17,422 nt of DNA from JBARCX01 sp049794535 (GTDB taxonomy: Bacteria > Pseudomonadota > Gammaproteobacteria > Xanthomonadales > Rhodanobacteraceae): contig JBARCX010000289.1 of NCBI GenBank assembly GCA_049794535.1, positions 1 to 17,422 of the forward strand, in the 5' to 3' direction. The translations under genes were made by a program, and so were the position numbers. Below are positions 7,380 to 16,500 of this stretch, piece by piece; position 1 is the stretch's first letter, and every line of letters starts with the position of its first letter. The notes beneath the pieces were generated by a model. The model did no database searches. It saw only the letters and a program-made list of their open reading frames with translations, and was not told the origin of the DNA.

Positions 7380-10300
7380 TTCAGCTCCCTGAGAATCCGG
7401 AACCCCACGTCTTTCTGCGGTGATCCGCTGTCGTCTCGATGGCTGGCCACGGTGCAATCCGACCAGTAGCTGTTGTAGCTGCCGCCGCGGACCATCACGC
7501 CCCCGCCGCTGGTCACCCATTCCCACACATTGCCGGTCATGTTCACCAACCCCCACGGGTTCGCCTCGCGCCCCAGTGCGGAAATCGGTGCGCCGGTGTT
7601 GTCGTTGCCAGCGGCAGAGGGTGGTACGCAATTACTGTCCGATGCCTGCTTCCAACCGCTTCCCGCTTCCGCCGCATGCATCCATTCGGCATCGGTAGGC
7701 AGCCGATAGACATAGCCGCCGCTGCTCGTGCTCAACCAGCTTGCGTAAGCCTTGGCCTGGGCAAGGCTGATATTGCTGATCGGCAGGCTGCCTGCATCCG
7801 GATCACCGCCACCGCTTGCCGAACACTGCCCGGTCGCACTGCAAAAGCGATTGAACTCACCCACCGTGATTTCCGTGCGCGATATGGCGTAAGGCTTGCC
7901 ACCGCCAATGCCCGGCACCACAACCAGCGACGGGCCACGGCGCGCACCCAGCGCGTCGAAACACGGCTTACCCTTGCCGATCAGTTCCGGCCGAGCACAG
8001 GGGTCGGCACTCGTCGCGCCGTTGGTGGCCGTCGCGTTGGCTACAGCGGTGTTTGCCACAGCAGCACCTGCTGCAGGCTTGGTTGCAGCGGCGGTGCTGC
8101 CCGCTGGAGACTTCGTCGTAGCGGGCTGAGTAACGGCTCCGCTGCTCGGTTGCGTCGCAGGCGCTGCGGTATTGCCCGGCGTATTGACGGCAGCACTAGC
8201 CGGCGCGTTCGTTGCGGGATTTGCTGCCGTGGCCGTACTCGTCTTCAACGAGTCGAGCAGACTGGCCAGCGTGCCATCGGGCAACTGACCGTGCAGTTTC
8301 ATGTCGGCCTCGAGCTGGCCAAGGCCATCGGCATCGGCCTTGCGTAAATCGCTGAGCTGCTTCTTCATGCGATCGAGATCGGTGCTGGCCAACGACTGTC
8401 CGCGTGCCTTCATGACAGTTGCGACCCAGTCGTAGCGTGCCTTGGCGTTACGCAAATCTGGGCGATCGCCCAAGGCCTTGAGCCCTCTGACCAATTCGTC
8501 GGATGCGTTTTGGTAATTGCCGTGCTGGAAGGCATGACCGGCCTGCCCCAAATACGCATTGGCAAGCAGCTGCGGGCCATCCTTGGTCAGGAATGGATTA
8601 TCCGGCTGCAGAGTACGAATACGATCCAGCGACTCCTGTGCCTTGGCAACATCGTTAGCCGCCGCCGCACTCTTCATCGACTCGATGCGCGATGCCACTT
8701 CCGCTGCGGCGCTTTCCTGATCCAGCTGCGCCTGTAATTGCTGCTGCAGCGTATCCAGTCGCGTACGTTGCGCGATCAACTTTGCCGATTGCGGTGCGTA
8801 CTGCAGGCCGAGCGCGACCAGACTACTGGCCTGCTGCACGTGCAACGGATCGGTTTGCTGGCTGGCCTGGCCGGCAACGGTATCGGCAATCGTGTTGCCC
8901 AGCGAATCCACCAAGTGGTGCGTATCCGGCGAGGTGTCGCTATCCAGCACGTTCATGGCGTTAGTCACGGCACTCTGCCAATCCGCCGTCAGCATAGGCT
9001 TGGCAATCAATGCAGCTAACGTTTTGCGCGCTTCCGGCACGCTCTGCGCGGCCTGCCCCGTCGGCGCTTGCACCGCCACGCTCTGGGTGAGTGCTGCCAG
9101 CTGCGACGCGCGCTGCTTCAGTCGATCGGAATCCGGGAACAACCGGCTCGCGAGTGCCAGCTGCGTCTTCGCCTCATCGACATGATTGGCGCTCAACGAC
9201 TGGCCGATGGCGATGTCGTACTTCAGCTCCAACTCGGCGTTCTTCAACAACGCGCTGTTCGGATCAATCGCGCGGATTGTCGCCAATGTGGTGACGACAT
9301 TGTCGGGCTGATTCTCAAAGATGGCACCTGCGCCGATACGCTGGGTGAGCTGGGTATCGAGCGTATTGAGCAGATCGTTCTTCTGCTGCTCCATCGCACT
9401 GCGCTTGATGTCCAACGCCGGCGAATACAACTTCAGTTGATCGCGCAGCTGGAACACATGCTGCGCCTTGGCATAATCGTACCGACCTTGCGCAGGGTTC
9501 CAGTAGTTATCGAGGCGGCTCGACAAAAAGCCCTGTATCGCGTCGCCCTGGTCGAGAATAAGTCGCTTGCGGTCATCCTCACTCAATGAACCGAGTGCAT
9601 CGCGTGCCTGATCTTCGTTGGCATAATGCTTGGGGTTGGCGATAGCGAACCGCGCAATCACCTGCGCCACATGTTCGCTATGCAGATAGTGCGATAGACC
9701 CCAGCCACCTACGGCAATCAGCACCAACGCGCCACCACCGTAAATCATGTGTCGCTGGAAGCGTTCGCGAAAGCGCACTTCGCGTAGGCCTTCGACCAAC
9801 TCGACCGCACTCTTGAGACGTTGCTCGCTGTGGAAGGCCACGGCATCGCATAGCGTTTTGTACTGGCGACGCGTAATACCAGGCACCGGTGGTGGCTTGC
9901 GTCCTTCCTTCAGCGCGACCTCGGCACTGACCTTGTCGAACGGATGCTTACCCGTCAGCAACTCGAACGTGACGCAACCCAGCGCGTAGATATCGTCGCT
10001 GGGTGATGGCTCGCCGCCACGAATCATCTCGAGACTGGCATACGCCGGTGTCAACGCACCCAGCGTGCCGGCATCGAAAACGGTTTGCTCACCCGTCGCG
10101 TCACCAAAGTGTTTACCCGCGCGGGCGATACCAAAGTCGAACACTTTGGGCACGCCATCGCGTGTCACCATCACGTTGCCCGGCTTGAAATCCGAGTGCA
10201 CCACACCGGCCGCATGCGCGCGTTTGAGCGCCCACGCCATACCTTCGATCAGTGGCCGGGCTTCGCTGAGCGACATGCCGTTGAACGCACGCTCGCGGAT

Positions 10301-11173
10301 CACCGTCTTCAGATCGGAGCCGTCGATGTACTCCATCGTCATGTAGACGATGGTGCCGTCCTTGTCGAAATCGAACACACGCACAATGTTGTCGTGCGCC
10401 AGTAACTGCGATCGGCGCGACTCGCGCTGCAACGCGATCAGCGAATCCGGATGACGCCGGAATTCGTCGTTCAACACCTTTACCGCCACGTACGGATCGC
10501 GGTCGCGGGCCTCCACCTTGCGCTCATCGCGTGCGAGGAACACCACGCCCATGCCGCCGCGACCAATCTCTCGCTCCAGCAGAAAACGTCCCTTCAACAA
10601 CATGCCGACGGTGGCGTAATCGCCGCCTTCGGCGCTGGCGACGCGCTGCCAGCTGGCCATATTGAAGCTGCTACTCGAGCTGGTACCGGTAACGCCTTGC
10701 GTGCCGGTGACACCCGTCGATTGTCCGTCAGCGGGCTGGCCGCCATGGGAAGCCTGCGGCTGCGACGTTGGCTTGACGATGGTCGCCTCGTCCACGATGG
10801 ACGGTGCGATTGATGGTGCCGATGGCATGGGCGATGTCGGCCGCGACGCGGGCTGAACTATCGTCGCATCGGCATCCGCAAGTGGCGCAACCGGCCGCTG
10901 CGGCCGTGATGCGATTTGCACCACGGTGACGTCAGCATCGACATCGGCGGGTGCCCCCGCGGCGGGCGTCTGCAATGACGCCAGTTTGGCGAGCAGTGCT
11001 TTAGCGATCAAAGGCTCGAGACTGCCCTCGTCGCGCATGTGTTCGATCAGTTCGACCTCGGCACGATGCTCTGCTTCAGGCAAGGCACCGCGTGCGGTCA
11101 GCGCATCGAATAGCGCAAGCAACTTCAGCTTGTCGGCCTGGAACGCAGCAATCAGTTCAGCGATGGAATTCAT
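7376..11173 (-). CDS. ppkA: PpkA: T6SS transmembrane Ser/Thr protein kinase with C-terminal FGE/TagR-like domain
   Basis: This 1,265-residue Hanks-type kinase should span the inner membrane and phosphorylate T6SS regulators, classically an FHA protein, to switch secretion on. Residues 1-68 are a helical N-terminal region. Residues 80-140 are a Pro/Ser-rich linker with three repeats of the type DATIVQPASRP. The kinase domain is about 194-470: GRGGMG 204-209, VAVK with Lys232, HSDFKPGN 326-333 (catalytic loop with Ser for the Arg of HRD), DFG 346-348 and YASLE in the APE position. A membrane helix lies at about 477-495. The periplasmic part has helical TPR-like repeats, an Ala/Thr/Pro-rich linker at about 985-1055, and an FGE/SUMF1-like domain at about 1081-1265 (RLPTDAEW, NMTGNVWEW, VRGGSY, GFRI). 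The gene starts 16 nt after pppA with only a weak ribosome site. P. aeruginosa PpkA instead carries a VWA domain and uses a separate TagR with an FGE-like fold. Confidence 0.93.
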   Translation of the reverse strand: MNSIAELIAAFQADKLKLLALFDALTARGALPEAEHRAEVELIEHMRDEGSLEPLIAKALLAKLASLQTPAAGAPADVDADVTVVQIASRPQRPVAPLADADATIVQPASRPTSPMPSAPSIAPSIVDEATIVKPTSQPQASHGGQPADGQSTGVTGTQGVTGTSSSSSFNMASWQRVASAEGGDYATVGMLLKGRFLLEREIGRGGMGVVFLARDERKVEARDRDPYVAVKVLNDEFRRHPDSLIALQRESRRSQLLAHDNIVRVFDFDKDGTIVYMTMEYIDGSDLKTVIRERAFNGMSLSEARPLIEGMAWALKRAHAAGVVHSDFKPGNVMVTRDGVPKVFDFGIARAGKHFGDATGEQTVFDAGTLGALTPAYASLEMIRGGEPSPSDDIYALGCVTFELLTGKHPFDKVSAEVALKEGRKPPPVPGITRRQYKTLCDAVAFHSEQRLKSAVELVEGLREVRFRERFQRHMIYGGGALVLIAVGGWGLSHYLHSEHVAQVIARFAIANPKHYANEDQARDALGSLSEDDRKRLILDQGDAIQGFLSSRLDNYWNPAQGRYDYAKAQHVFQLRDQLKLYSPALDIKRSAMEQQKNDLLNTLDTQLTQRIGAGAIFENQPDNVVTTLATIRAIDPNSALLKNAELELKYDIAIGQSLSANHVDEAKTQLALASRLFPDSDRLKQRASQLAALTQSVAVQAPTGQAAQSVPEARKTLAALIAKPMLTADWQSAVTNAMNVLDSDTSPDTHHLVDSLGNTIADTVAGQASQQTDPLHVQQASSLVALGLQYAPQSAKLIAQRTRLDTLQQQLQAQLDQESAAAEVASRIESMKSAAAANDVAKAQESLDRIRTLQPDNPFLTKDGPQLLANAYLGQAGHAFQHGNYQNASDELVRGLKALGDRPDLRNAKARYDWVATVMKARGQSLASTDLDRMKKQLSDLRKADADGLGQLEADMKLHGQLPDGTLASLLDSLKTSTATAANPATNAPASAAVNTPGNTAAPATQPSSGAVTQPATTKSPAGSTAAATKPAAGAAVANTAVANATATNGATSADPCARPELIGKGKPCFDALGARRGPSLVVVPGIGGGKPYAISRTEITVGEFNRFCSATGQCSASGGGDPDAGSLPISNISLAQAKAYASWLSTSSGGYVYRLPTDAEWMHAAEAGSGWKQASDSNCVPPSAAGNDNTGAPISALGREANPWGLVNMTGNVWEWVTSGGGVMVRGGSYNSYWSDCTVASHRDDSGSPQKDVGFRILRELK

Positions 11174-11189
11174 ATCAATGCTGTCTTCG

Positions 11190-11909
11190 TCAATCCTGGA
11201 GCCGCACGATCACGGCGGAAACGTTGTCGCGCGCAGCTCGGTTGAGCGACGTGTCGAACAGGCTGTCGAGTAAATCTTGTGGCGGCTGGTTACGGCGACA
11301 GGCGAGGTCGATTTCGTCGTCCGACATTTCCTTGTTGATGCCGTCGGAGCACAACACGAACTGCATGTCTGGCCGGTTGCCTGCCACCACCCAATCGACG
11401 AACAACTGATCCTCGGCGCCGATCGCGCGAGTCAGCACACCAGCGCCCGGCTGCGGCTGCGCCGGCCCTTGCCCAAACTGGGTGACATCGTCCTTCACGC
11501 CATGTACGTGGTCGGCCGTGATCTGCCGTAAGCGACCCTCTTCGAAGCAGTAAGCGCGGCTATCCCCTACCCAACCGCACAGCATGAAATCCTTGTCGTG
11601 CACCAGCACCACCACGGTCGATCCGATGATGTCGACACCCCGCTCGACCGCGGTGCGCAGCAAGTCGGCATTGACCTGTATCAAGGCATCCTCGATCGCC
11701 TCGATAAAGTCGAAAACGCTGCCGGTTCGCGGCAATACGCCAAGCCGTTCAACGATCAGGCTGCTGGCGAAGTCACCTGCCGAATGGCCGCCCAGACCAT
11801 CGGCAACTACCCATAAGCCAACGTCCTCGCGTACGAGAATGGCGTCCTCGTTGTGACGGCGGATCTTGCCCGTATCTGTACGTCCTGCGGACAGGTAGCG
11901 AGTCGTCAT
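11190..11909 (-). CDS. pppA: PppA: PP2C-family Ser/Thr phosphatase of the T6SS phosphorylation switch
   Basis: This 239-residue cytoplasmic protein phosphatase is expected to reverse phosphorylation by PpkA and turn secretion down. All core PP2C motifs are present: RRHNEDA (17-23), VADGLGGHSAGD (35-46), GST (96-98), GDSRAY (115-120), LTRAIG (159-164), CSDGI (187-191) and DNVSAVIV (228-235). The metal-binding aspartates are therefore intact, and the length is normal for stand-alone bacterial PP2Cs. I chose the ATG at 11909, which overlaps the tagF stop as ATGA, over an open ATG at 11939 that would add 10 residues. The shorter form starts with MTTRYLSAGRTDTG, the usual PP2C beginning. Only a weak GAG lies upstream, so translation is probably coupled to tagF. 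Confidence 0.94.
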   Translation of the reverse strand: MTTRYLSAGRTDTGKIRRHNEDAILVREDVGLWVVADGLGGHSAGDFASSLIVERLGVLPRTGSVFDFIEAIEDALIQVNADLLRTAVERGVDIIGSTVVVLVHDKDFMLCGWVGDSRAYCFEEGRLRQITADHVHGVKDDVTQFGQGPAQPQPGAGVLTRAIGAEDQLFVDWVVAGNRPDMQFVLCSDGINKEMSDDEIDLACRRNQPPQDLLDSLFDTSLNRAARDNVSAVIVRLQD

Positions 11910-13573
11910 GATGTGATCTCGATGACAGCCAGCGGCCATCGGGCAGGCTCCGGCCCGAGGCTGGCAGCGGTGGCAATTCGTGCGCGCGCATCGTCACAAG
12001 ATGGCATCGCGAGTGCACGGGCAAACACATCCGGCGGAAGCTGTACAAGATCACGGGTGGCAATCAGCAATAGGCGATCGCCGGCTTCGATCTCGCACAC
12101 CACCTCGTCGCACATCGGCTGTGCAATGGCACCCAGACCCGGTGCCACCAACGAGGTACGGCTGAAAAGCAGGTCATCGAAATCGCCGGCGAGCGTTGTG
12201 TCTTCACTCGCGGGCACGACATCGCCGGTGGCGAACAGCGGCTGCAGCTGGCCACGTCGCCAATGCCATGCCGCGGCAGTACCGATGCGCAGCAGATCGG
12301 CCCAGCGATCCGTGATGCGTGCGGCAATCACCGCGCCATCCTCGGCGACCGGGTCGATCAGATCCACCGTGGCCAACCGCAACCGTGGATGCAATGCAAG
12401 CAACTGGGCGCGTAATGCTTGCATGCCCATTGAAAAATCACCGGCAGCGAATCCATCAACCGTTTGGCCCACGGCAACCGCCGCCTGTCGACGTGGATCG
12501 TGCACGCCGTCGTCGGCAGCGACAAGGGTCAGCGCACTATCGTTTCGGTACTGCACCACGACGCCCGTGGAAGGCAGTGGATTCGTTCGATCCACGTCTA
12601 CAAACGCGTCAACAGCCTGTGCTGGCGTATCTGCCGTGGCTTGTACGGGTATCAGATCGGCGAACAATTCGGACAGATCGTCAGGCAACCGTGTCTGTGC
12701 CACAGGAGCCGCGTATGCCGATGGCACATCGGCGAGCTGTACATCGGTTCGCGTGACCGATGCACTCGCCATGTCACCCACATGATGAGCAGCGCTATCG
12801 AACACACCAAGTGATTCCCAGGGAGCCCCCGCATGCGCAGCATCCAGAAAACCGGCATAGGCCGATGGCTGTGGCAAACCTTGTGTCACCAGCATGCTCG
12901 CCGGCACGGCGCCGCCGCCATGCGTCCACCATAGGCACCAATCGCCACGCGTGGTGCTTAGGCGCGCCCATAGCTGGGTCAGCGGTGAACCGATTGTTTG
13001 CTGTGTCTGCAGCGGCAAACGCCAGTGGCTGGCCGCACTCCAGTCAATGTCCTGCCACAGGTTCGATGCGTCGATACCCGGGGCATCAATCGGCCCGGGT
13101 AAAGCAGCCACCCATGCATCAAATGTGTCCACGCTGGTCGATGGATCGGATTGCGCATCGAGGTGCACGCGCTCCAGTGCATCGAACCAGTCTTCGCCGC
13201 ACAAGGCCTGCTCGACAGATGCCAGGTCGCCAACCAACGGCGCGGCGATAACCATCGGGAAGCAGCGACCGACTCGATCGACCGCGGGCCCCATCACGCC
13301 GACCCACGCCGCATCAGTGCATACGCCCGGCGCCAACATGAATCGCCACACGGGACTCGTGCGATATGCCTCTTGCCAGTGGTTGCCAAGCGCACGGCGG
13401 CTGTCATCCACCGCCAGCTCAAAGCTACGGTCCCATGCTTCGACAAAACGCGGCGGCAAACGGCGCTGTACAAAATCGCCAGCTCCAGGAAGCTTGCCAA
13501 AAAAACCTACGCTTGTTGATTCTGGCCCCCTGGAGCCTGCCCCGATTAAATCCGCCCCCCGCGAATTCATCAT
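11906..13573 (-). CDS. tagF: TagF with a C-terminal degenerate PP2C-like domain
   Basis: This 555-residue protein is TagF, a cytoplasmic post-translational repressor of T6SS assembly known to act on the FHA protein. Residues 22-235 are the TagF domain: GFFGKLPGAGDFVQRRLP at 23-40, then the typical W-rich segments (SPVWRFMLAPG, GPAVDRVGRCFPM, WCLWWTHGG). Residues about 235-330 are a variable linker. Residues about 333-555 look like a diverged PP2C: QYRNDSALTLVA, TVDGFAAGDFS in the ADGxGGH position, AVIAARITDRWADLLRIG, and GDRLLLIATRDLV in the place of SDG. P. aeruginosa TagF is only about 230 residues. TagF-PppA fusions are known, for example in Agrobacterium, but there the phosphatase is not duplicated next door. 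It starts 3 nt after the tssM stop with GGGGGG 6 nt before the ATG; a second ATG follows directly at 13570. Confidence 0.92.
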   Translation of the reverse strand: MMNSRGADLIGAGSRGPESTSVGFFGKLPGAGDFVQRRLPPRFVEAWDRSFELAVDDSRRALGNHWQEAYRTSPVWRFMLAPGVCTDAAWVGVMGPAVDRVGRCFPMVIAAPLVGDLASVEQALCGEDWFDALERVHLDAQSDPSTSVDTFDAWVAALPGPIDAPGIDASNLWQDIDWSAASHWRLPLQTQQTIGSPLTQLWARLSTTRGDWCLWWTHGGGAVPASMLVTQGLPQPSAYAGFLDAAHAGAPWESLGVFDSAAHHVGDMASASVTRTDVQLADVPSAYAAPVAQTRLPDDLSELFADLIPVQATADTPAQAVDAFVDVDRTNPLPSTGVVVQYRNDSALTLVAADDGVHDPRRQAAVAVGQTVDGFAAGDFSMGMQALRAQLLALHPRLRLATVDLIDPVAEDGAVIAARITDRWADLLRIGTAAAWHWRRGQLQPLFATGDVVPASEDTTLAGDFDDLLFSRTSLVAPGLGAIAQPMCDEVVCEIEAGDRLLLIATRDLVQLPPDVFARALAMPSCDDARARIATAASLGPEPARWPLAVIEITS

Positions 13574-13576
13574 GCG

Positions 13577-16500
13577 TTACCCCCCACACCTGAAACGTTG
13601 CACGGCTGAACTCAAGAATGGATTCTTGAGGTTATCGGCCTGGATCGTGACCTTGGCGATGTGCCCTCCGAAATTGAAACTGGCGACATAACGCAAGTCC
13701 GACTGCTTCTGCAAATTGGCGGCCTCCAGCGCGTGGAAGAATGCCCAGTCACCTTGGTAGTCGAAGGTGCTCAACAGCGTGCCTGCCGTGTCGTACGCCG
13801 AGATCGAAACGTGGCCCGGTTGCGGCCCCGGCCACTTCATCGCCGAACTGGCCGCACCACCGGGCTGGTACTCGTACTTCTGCCCATCGACCGTGATCAC
13901 CAGCTTGCCGATGCCGGCATCGAGCGTCGGCGCGAGCAAGGTGAAATCGACTTCCGGCGCATTGCCGTTGTTGCGGAAATACATTTGCTTGATGGTGTCC
14001 GCCTGCTGCATTTGCGCCAGCATGCCGGGTGAACCACTGACCGCACCCGGCCCGGTTTTCCACACCCAGTTGCGTCCACTCGCATCCACCAGTTTGTCCA
14101 GCGACTGTTTGTAGAACGCATCGAAGCGACCGCCATAGCCAAACAACTCGGCAAAGTTCTGCACTGGAATATCCGAGCGACTACCCGCTACGAACGGGTA
14201 ACGTCCACGGGTGTAATCCGCACAATCCTTGGCTACCGCCTGCTGGTACTGGTCATCCAAAGCGCCCTTGGTACCGCTAGCTACCAGCGCCTGGCTCTTG
14301 CCGGTGAGCGCCGCCACCATGCCGGACATCGGCGCCGGTAATTGCGTGGTTTCCTGTTGCGCCATCAGCAACTGCGGATTGGGTTGGCCAGCCGAGCCGC
14401 TGAAATCCGTCATCGTCAGCAACGTCTTGCTGAGTTGATCGAGCACGCTCACGGTGTGATCGATCGGCGCGGAACCCGGTGCACCTTCGCTGAGTTTGTT
14501 GAGCGTATCGAAATGCTCACTGATCACTGCACCCGGCTTTTCACCCGGATCAGCCGCCGGCGCGCCATTGGAGCCTGCCAGCGCACGTGTCAATGCGTTC
14601 TGCGTGGCCTTCTTCTCCGCTGCTTTCTCGACGTTAGCCAACGCCTTGTCGGCCGCCTGGTCTCCGGCACTCCCTGGCGGTGCACGCAGCAAATCGTTGG
14701 TGTTGTCGCGCACCAGTTTCAACAAAGCCTTCAGCGGTGAACTCGGCCCGGACAACTTGGCCGCAATCGCGCTGGCATCCTGGATGTTGGCGATCGGCTG
14801 CAGCTGCAGATCATTGAGCAAGGCATCCCAGGCCTTGATGTAGTCCTGCTCGTACAACGCCAGCACCTGTTGCGTCAGCTGCGCCTGCGCCACGGTGTCG
14901 ATCTTGTTCGCGCCAAACACCCAGTCGTCCTGCGCAAACTGCTTCACCGCTTGCTCGATGCCCTTGTTCGCTTCGTCCGCAAATACCGGCTGGGTGAACA
15001 GCGCCGGCAGCGGTTCGGACAACGACGTACCGCTCTTGCGCTGGAATACGTTGCCGAGCAGACCCAGTTCTTTATCCAGCCGCAGCGGTGGATGATCCGT
15101 ACTATCCACATTGAGCTTGAGGCTGCCGTAAATCAGCGTCGACAGATCGGCTGTGCGTAGTGTGCTGCGTGCCTGTTCCACCAGCGCGCTATCCAAGGTT
15201 AGTGCGCGCAGCTGACCCGGCTCGGCAACCAGCGCATGGAAATGCTTGGCGAGTGCTGCCTGCAAGACCGGATCGTTGGGGAAAATCTTCCGCCATTCGA
15301 TATTGGTCAGCGCGACCAACTCGTCGGCATTCTGATGTTGAGGCTCGCCCAGCATCAAATAACCCTTGAGGTAGTAGTACAGCGCCTGTGGATCACTGGC
15401 ATTGTTGGTAAGCCCAGTGCGGAACTGCGAAGCCACGCCAGGCAACAGGATGCCGTTGAGCTCGCGAATATACGCGTCGTGCACTTCATCGCCGACAGCG
15501 TGCCCCTGATACAAACCAAAGCGCATCAGCATCGGTACATGGCCTTGGTATTGCTGCGCCACGTCTTGCACGGCGGAGAGCGATTCAAGTCGCTCCAGCA
15601 CCTTGGCGAAGTATTCCTTCTGGGTGGTGACACCGGCCAAGTCACTCGCCGCCGGTGTGTTCTTCAGTGCGTCCTGCACCTGCCCCAGATAACTGCTATT
15701 GCGGCCATAGCTGCTAACGAAGCCAGCCAGCAAGAGTGCTGTCACCAGCAATACGCCAATGTACGTCGCGGCTTGCAGCAATATCTTCTGCCGCTCCAAT
15801 TTGGGATTGGTGCCGGCAAAGCCCGACTCGCGGAACAGCACGTCCTTCAGTAGACGCTCGACGAAGAACGTGCGGGTTTGCGCGCCCGGTGTATGCACAC
15901 GCGAAGGATCGAGACCAAAGGTACGCGCCACTGCGCCCATCATGCGATCGATCGGCGTGCCCTCTTGCGTACCCGAGGTGAGGTAGACGCCGCGCAACAA
16001 CGGCGTAGTGCCGTACTGGTGGCCGGTGAACACACCCTCCACAAACTGCCGTGCCGTTTCACGCATGGCACCCAGCTGTTGCGGGAACGACAGAATCGCC
16101 GCACGCCGATTGCGATCACGCTCGGTATGCAACCGATCGAGGATGCGCGTATTGAGCCGATCCAACAGCAGATTGAACTCGTCCACGAACTGCTTCGCGG
16201 CGCTGCCATCCATGGTTTTGTCGACCGGGAACGACACGCCCCAGACCTGACTACGTAGCTCCGGGCTCAGATCATCGAAGAACTCGCTGAAGCCGGCGAT
16301 CAGATCGCACTTGGTCAACACCAGATACACCGGTGCACCAATCCGCAACTGACTGACCAATTCGTCCAGGCGGCGGCGAATGGCTTGAATATGCTCCAGC
16401 CGCCCCGCGTCATCCAGCACCAACAGATCCGACATGCTCATCGCAATGAGCACGCCGTTGATCGGCCGGCGCTTGCGGTACTTGCGCAGCAGTGTGAGGA

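Noticed and set aside
7380..7631. Upstream extension of the small membrane protein frame inside ppkA
   Set aside because: The added 84 residues are Arg/Gln-rich shadow sequence of the FGE domain. The ATG at 7379 has a strong AGGGAG site and the SHOCT-like region starts right after it.
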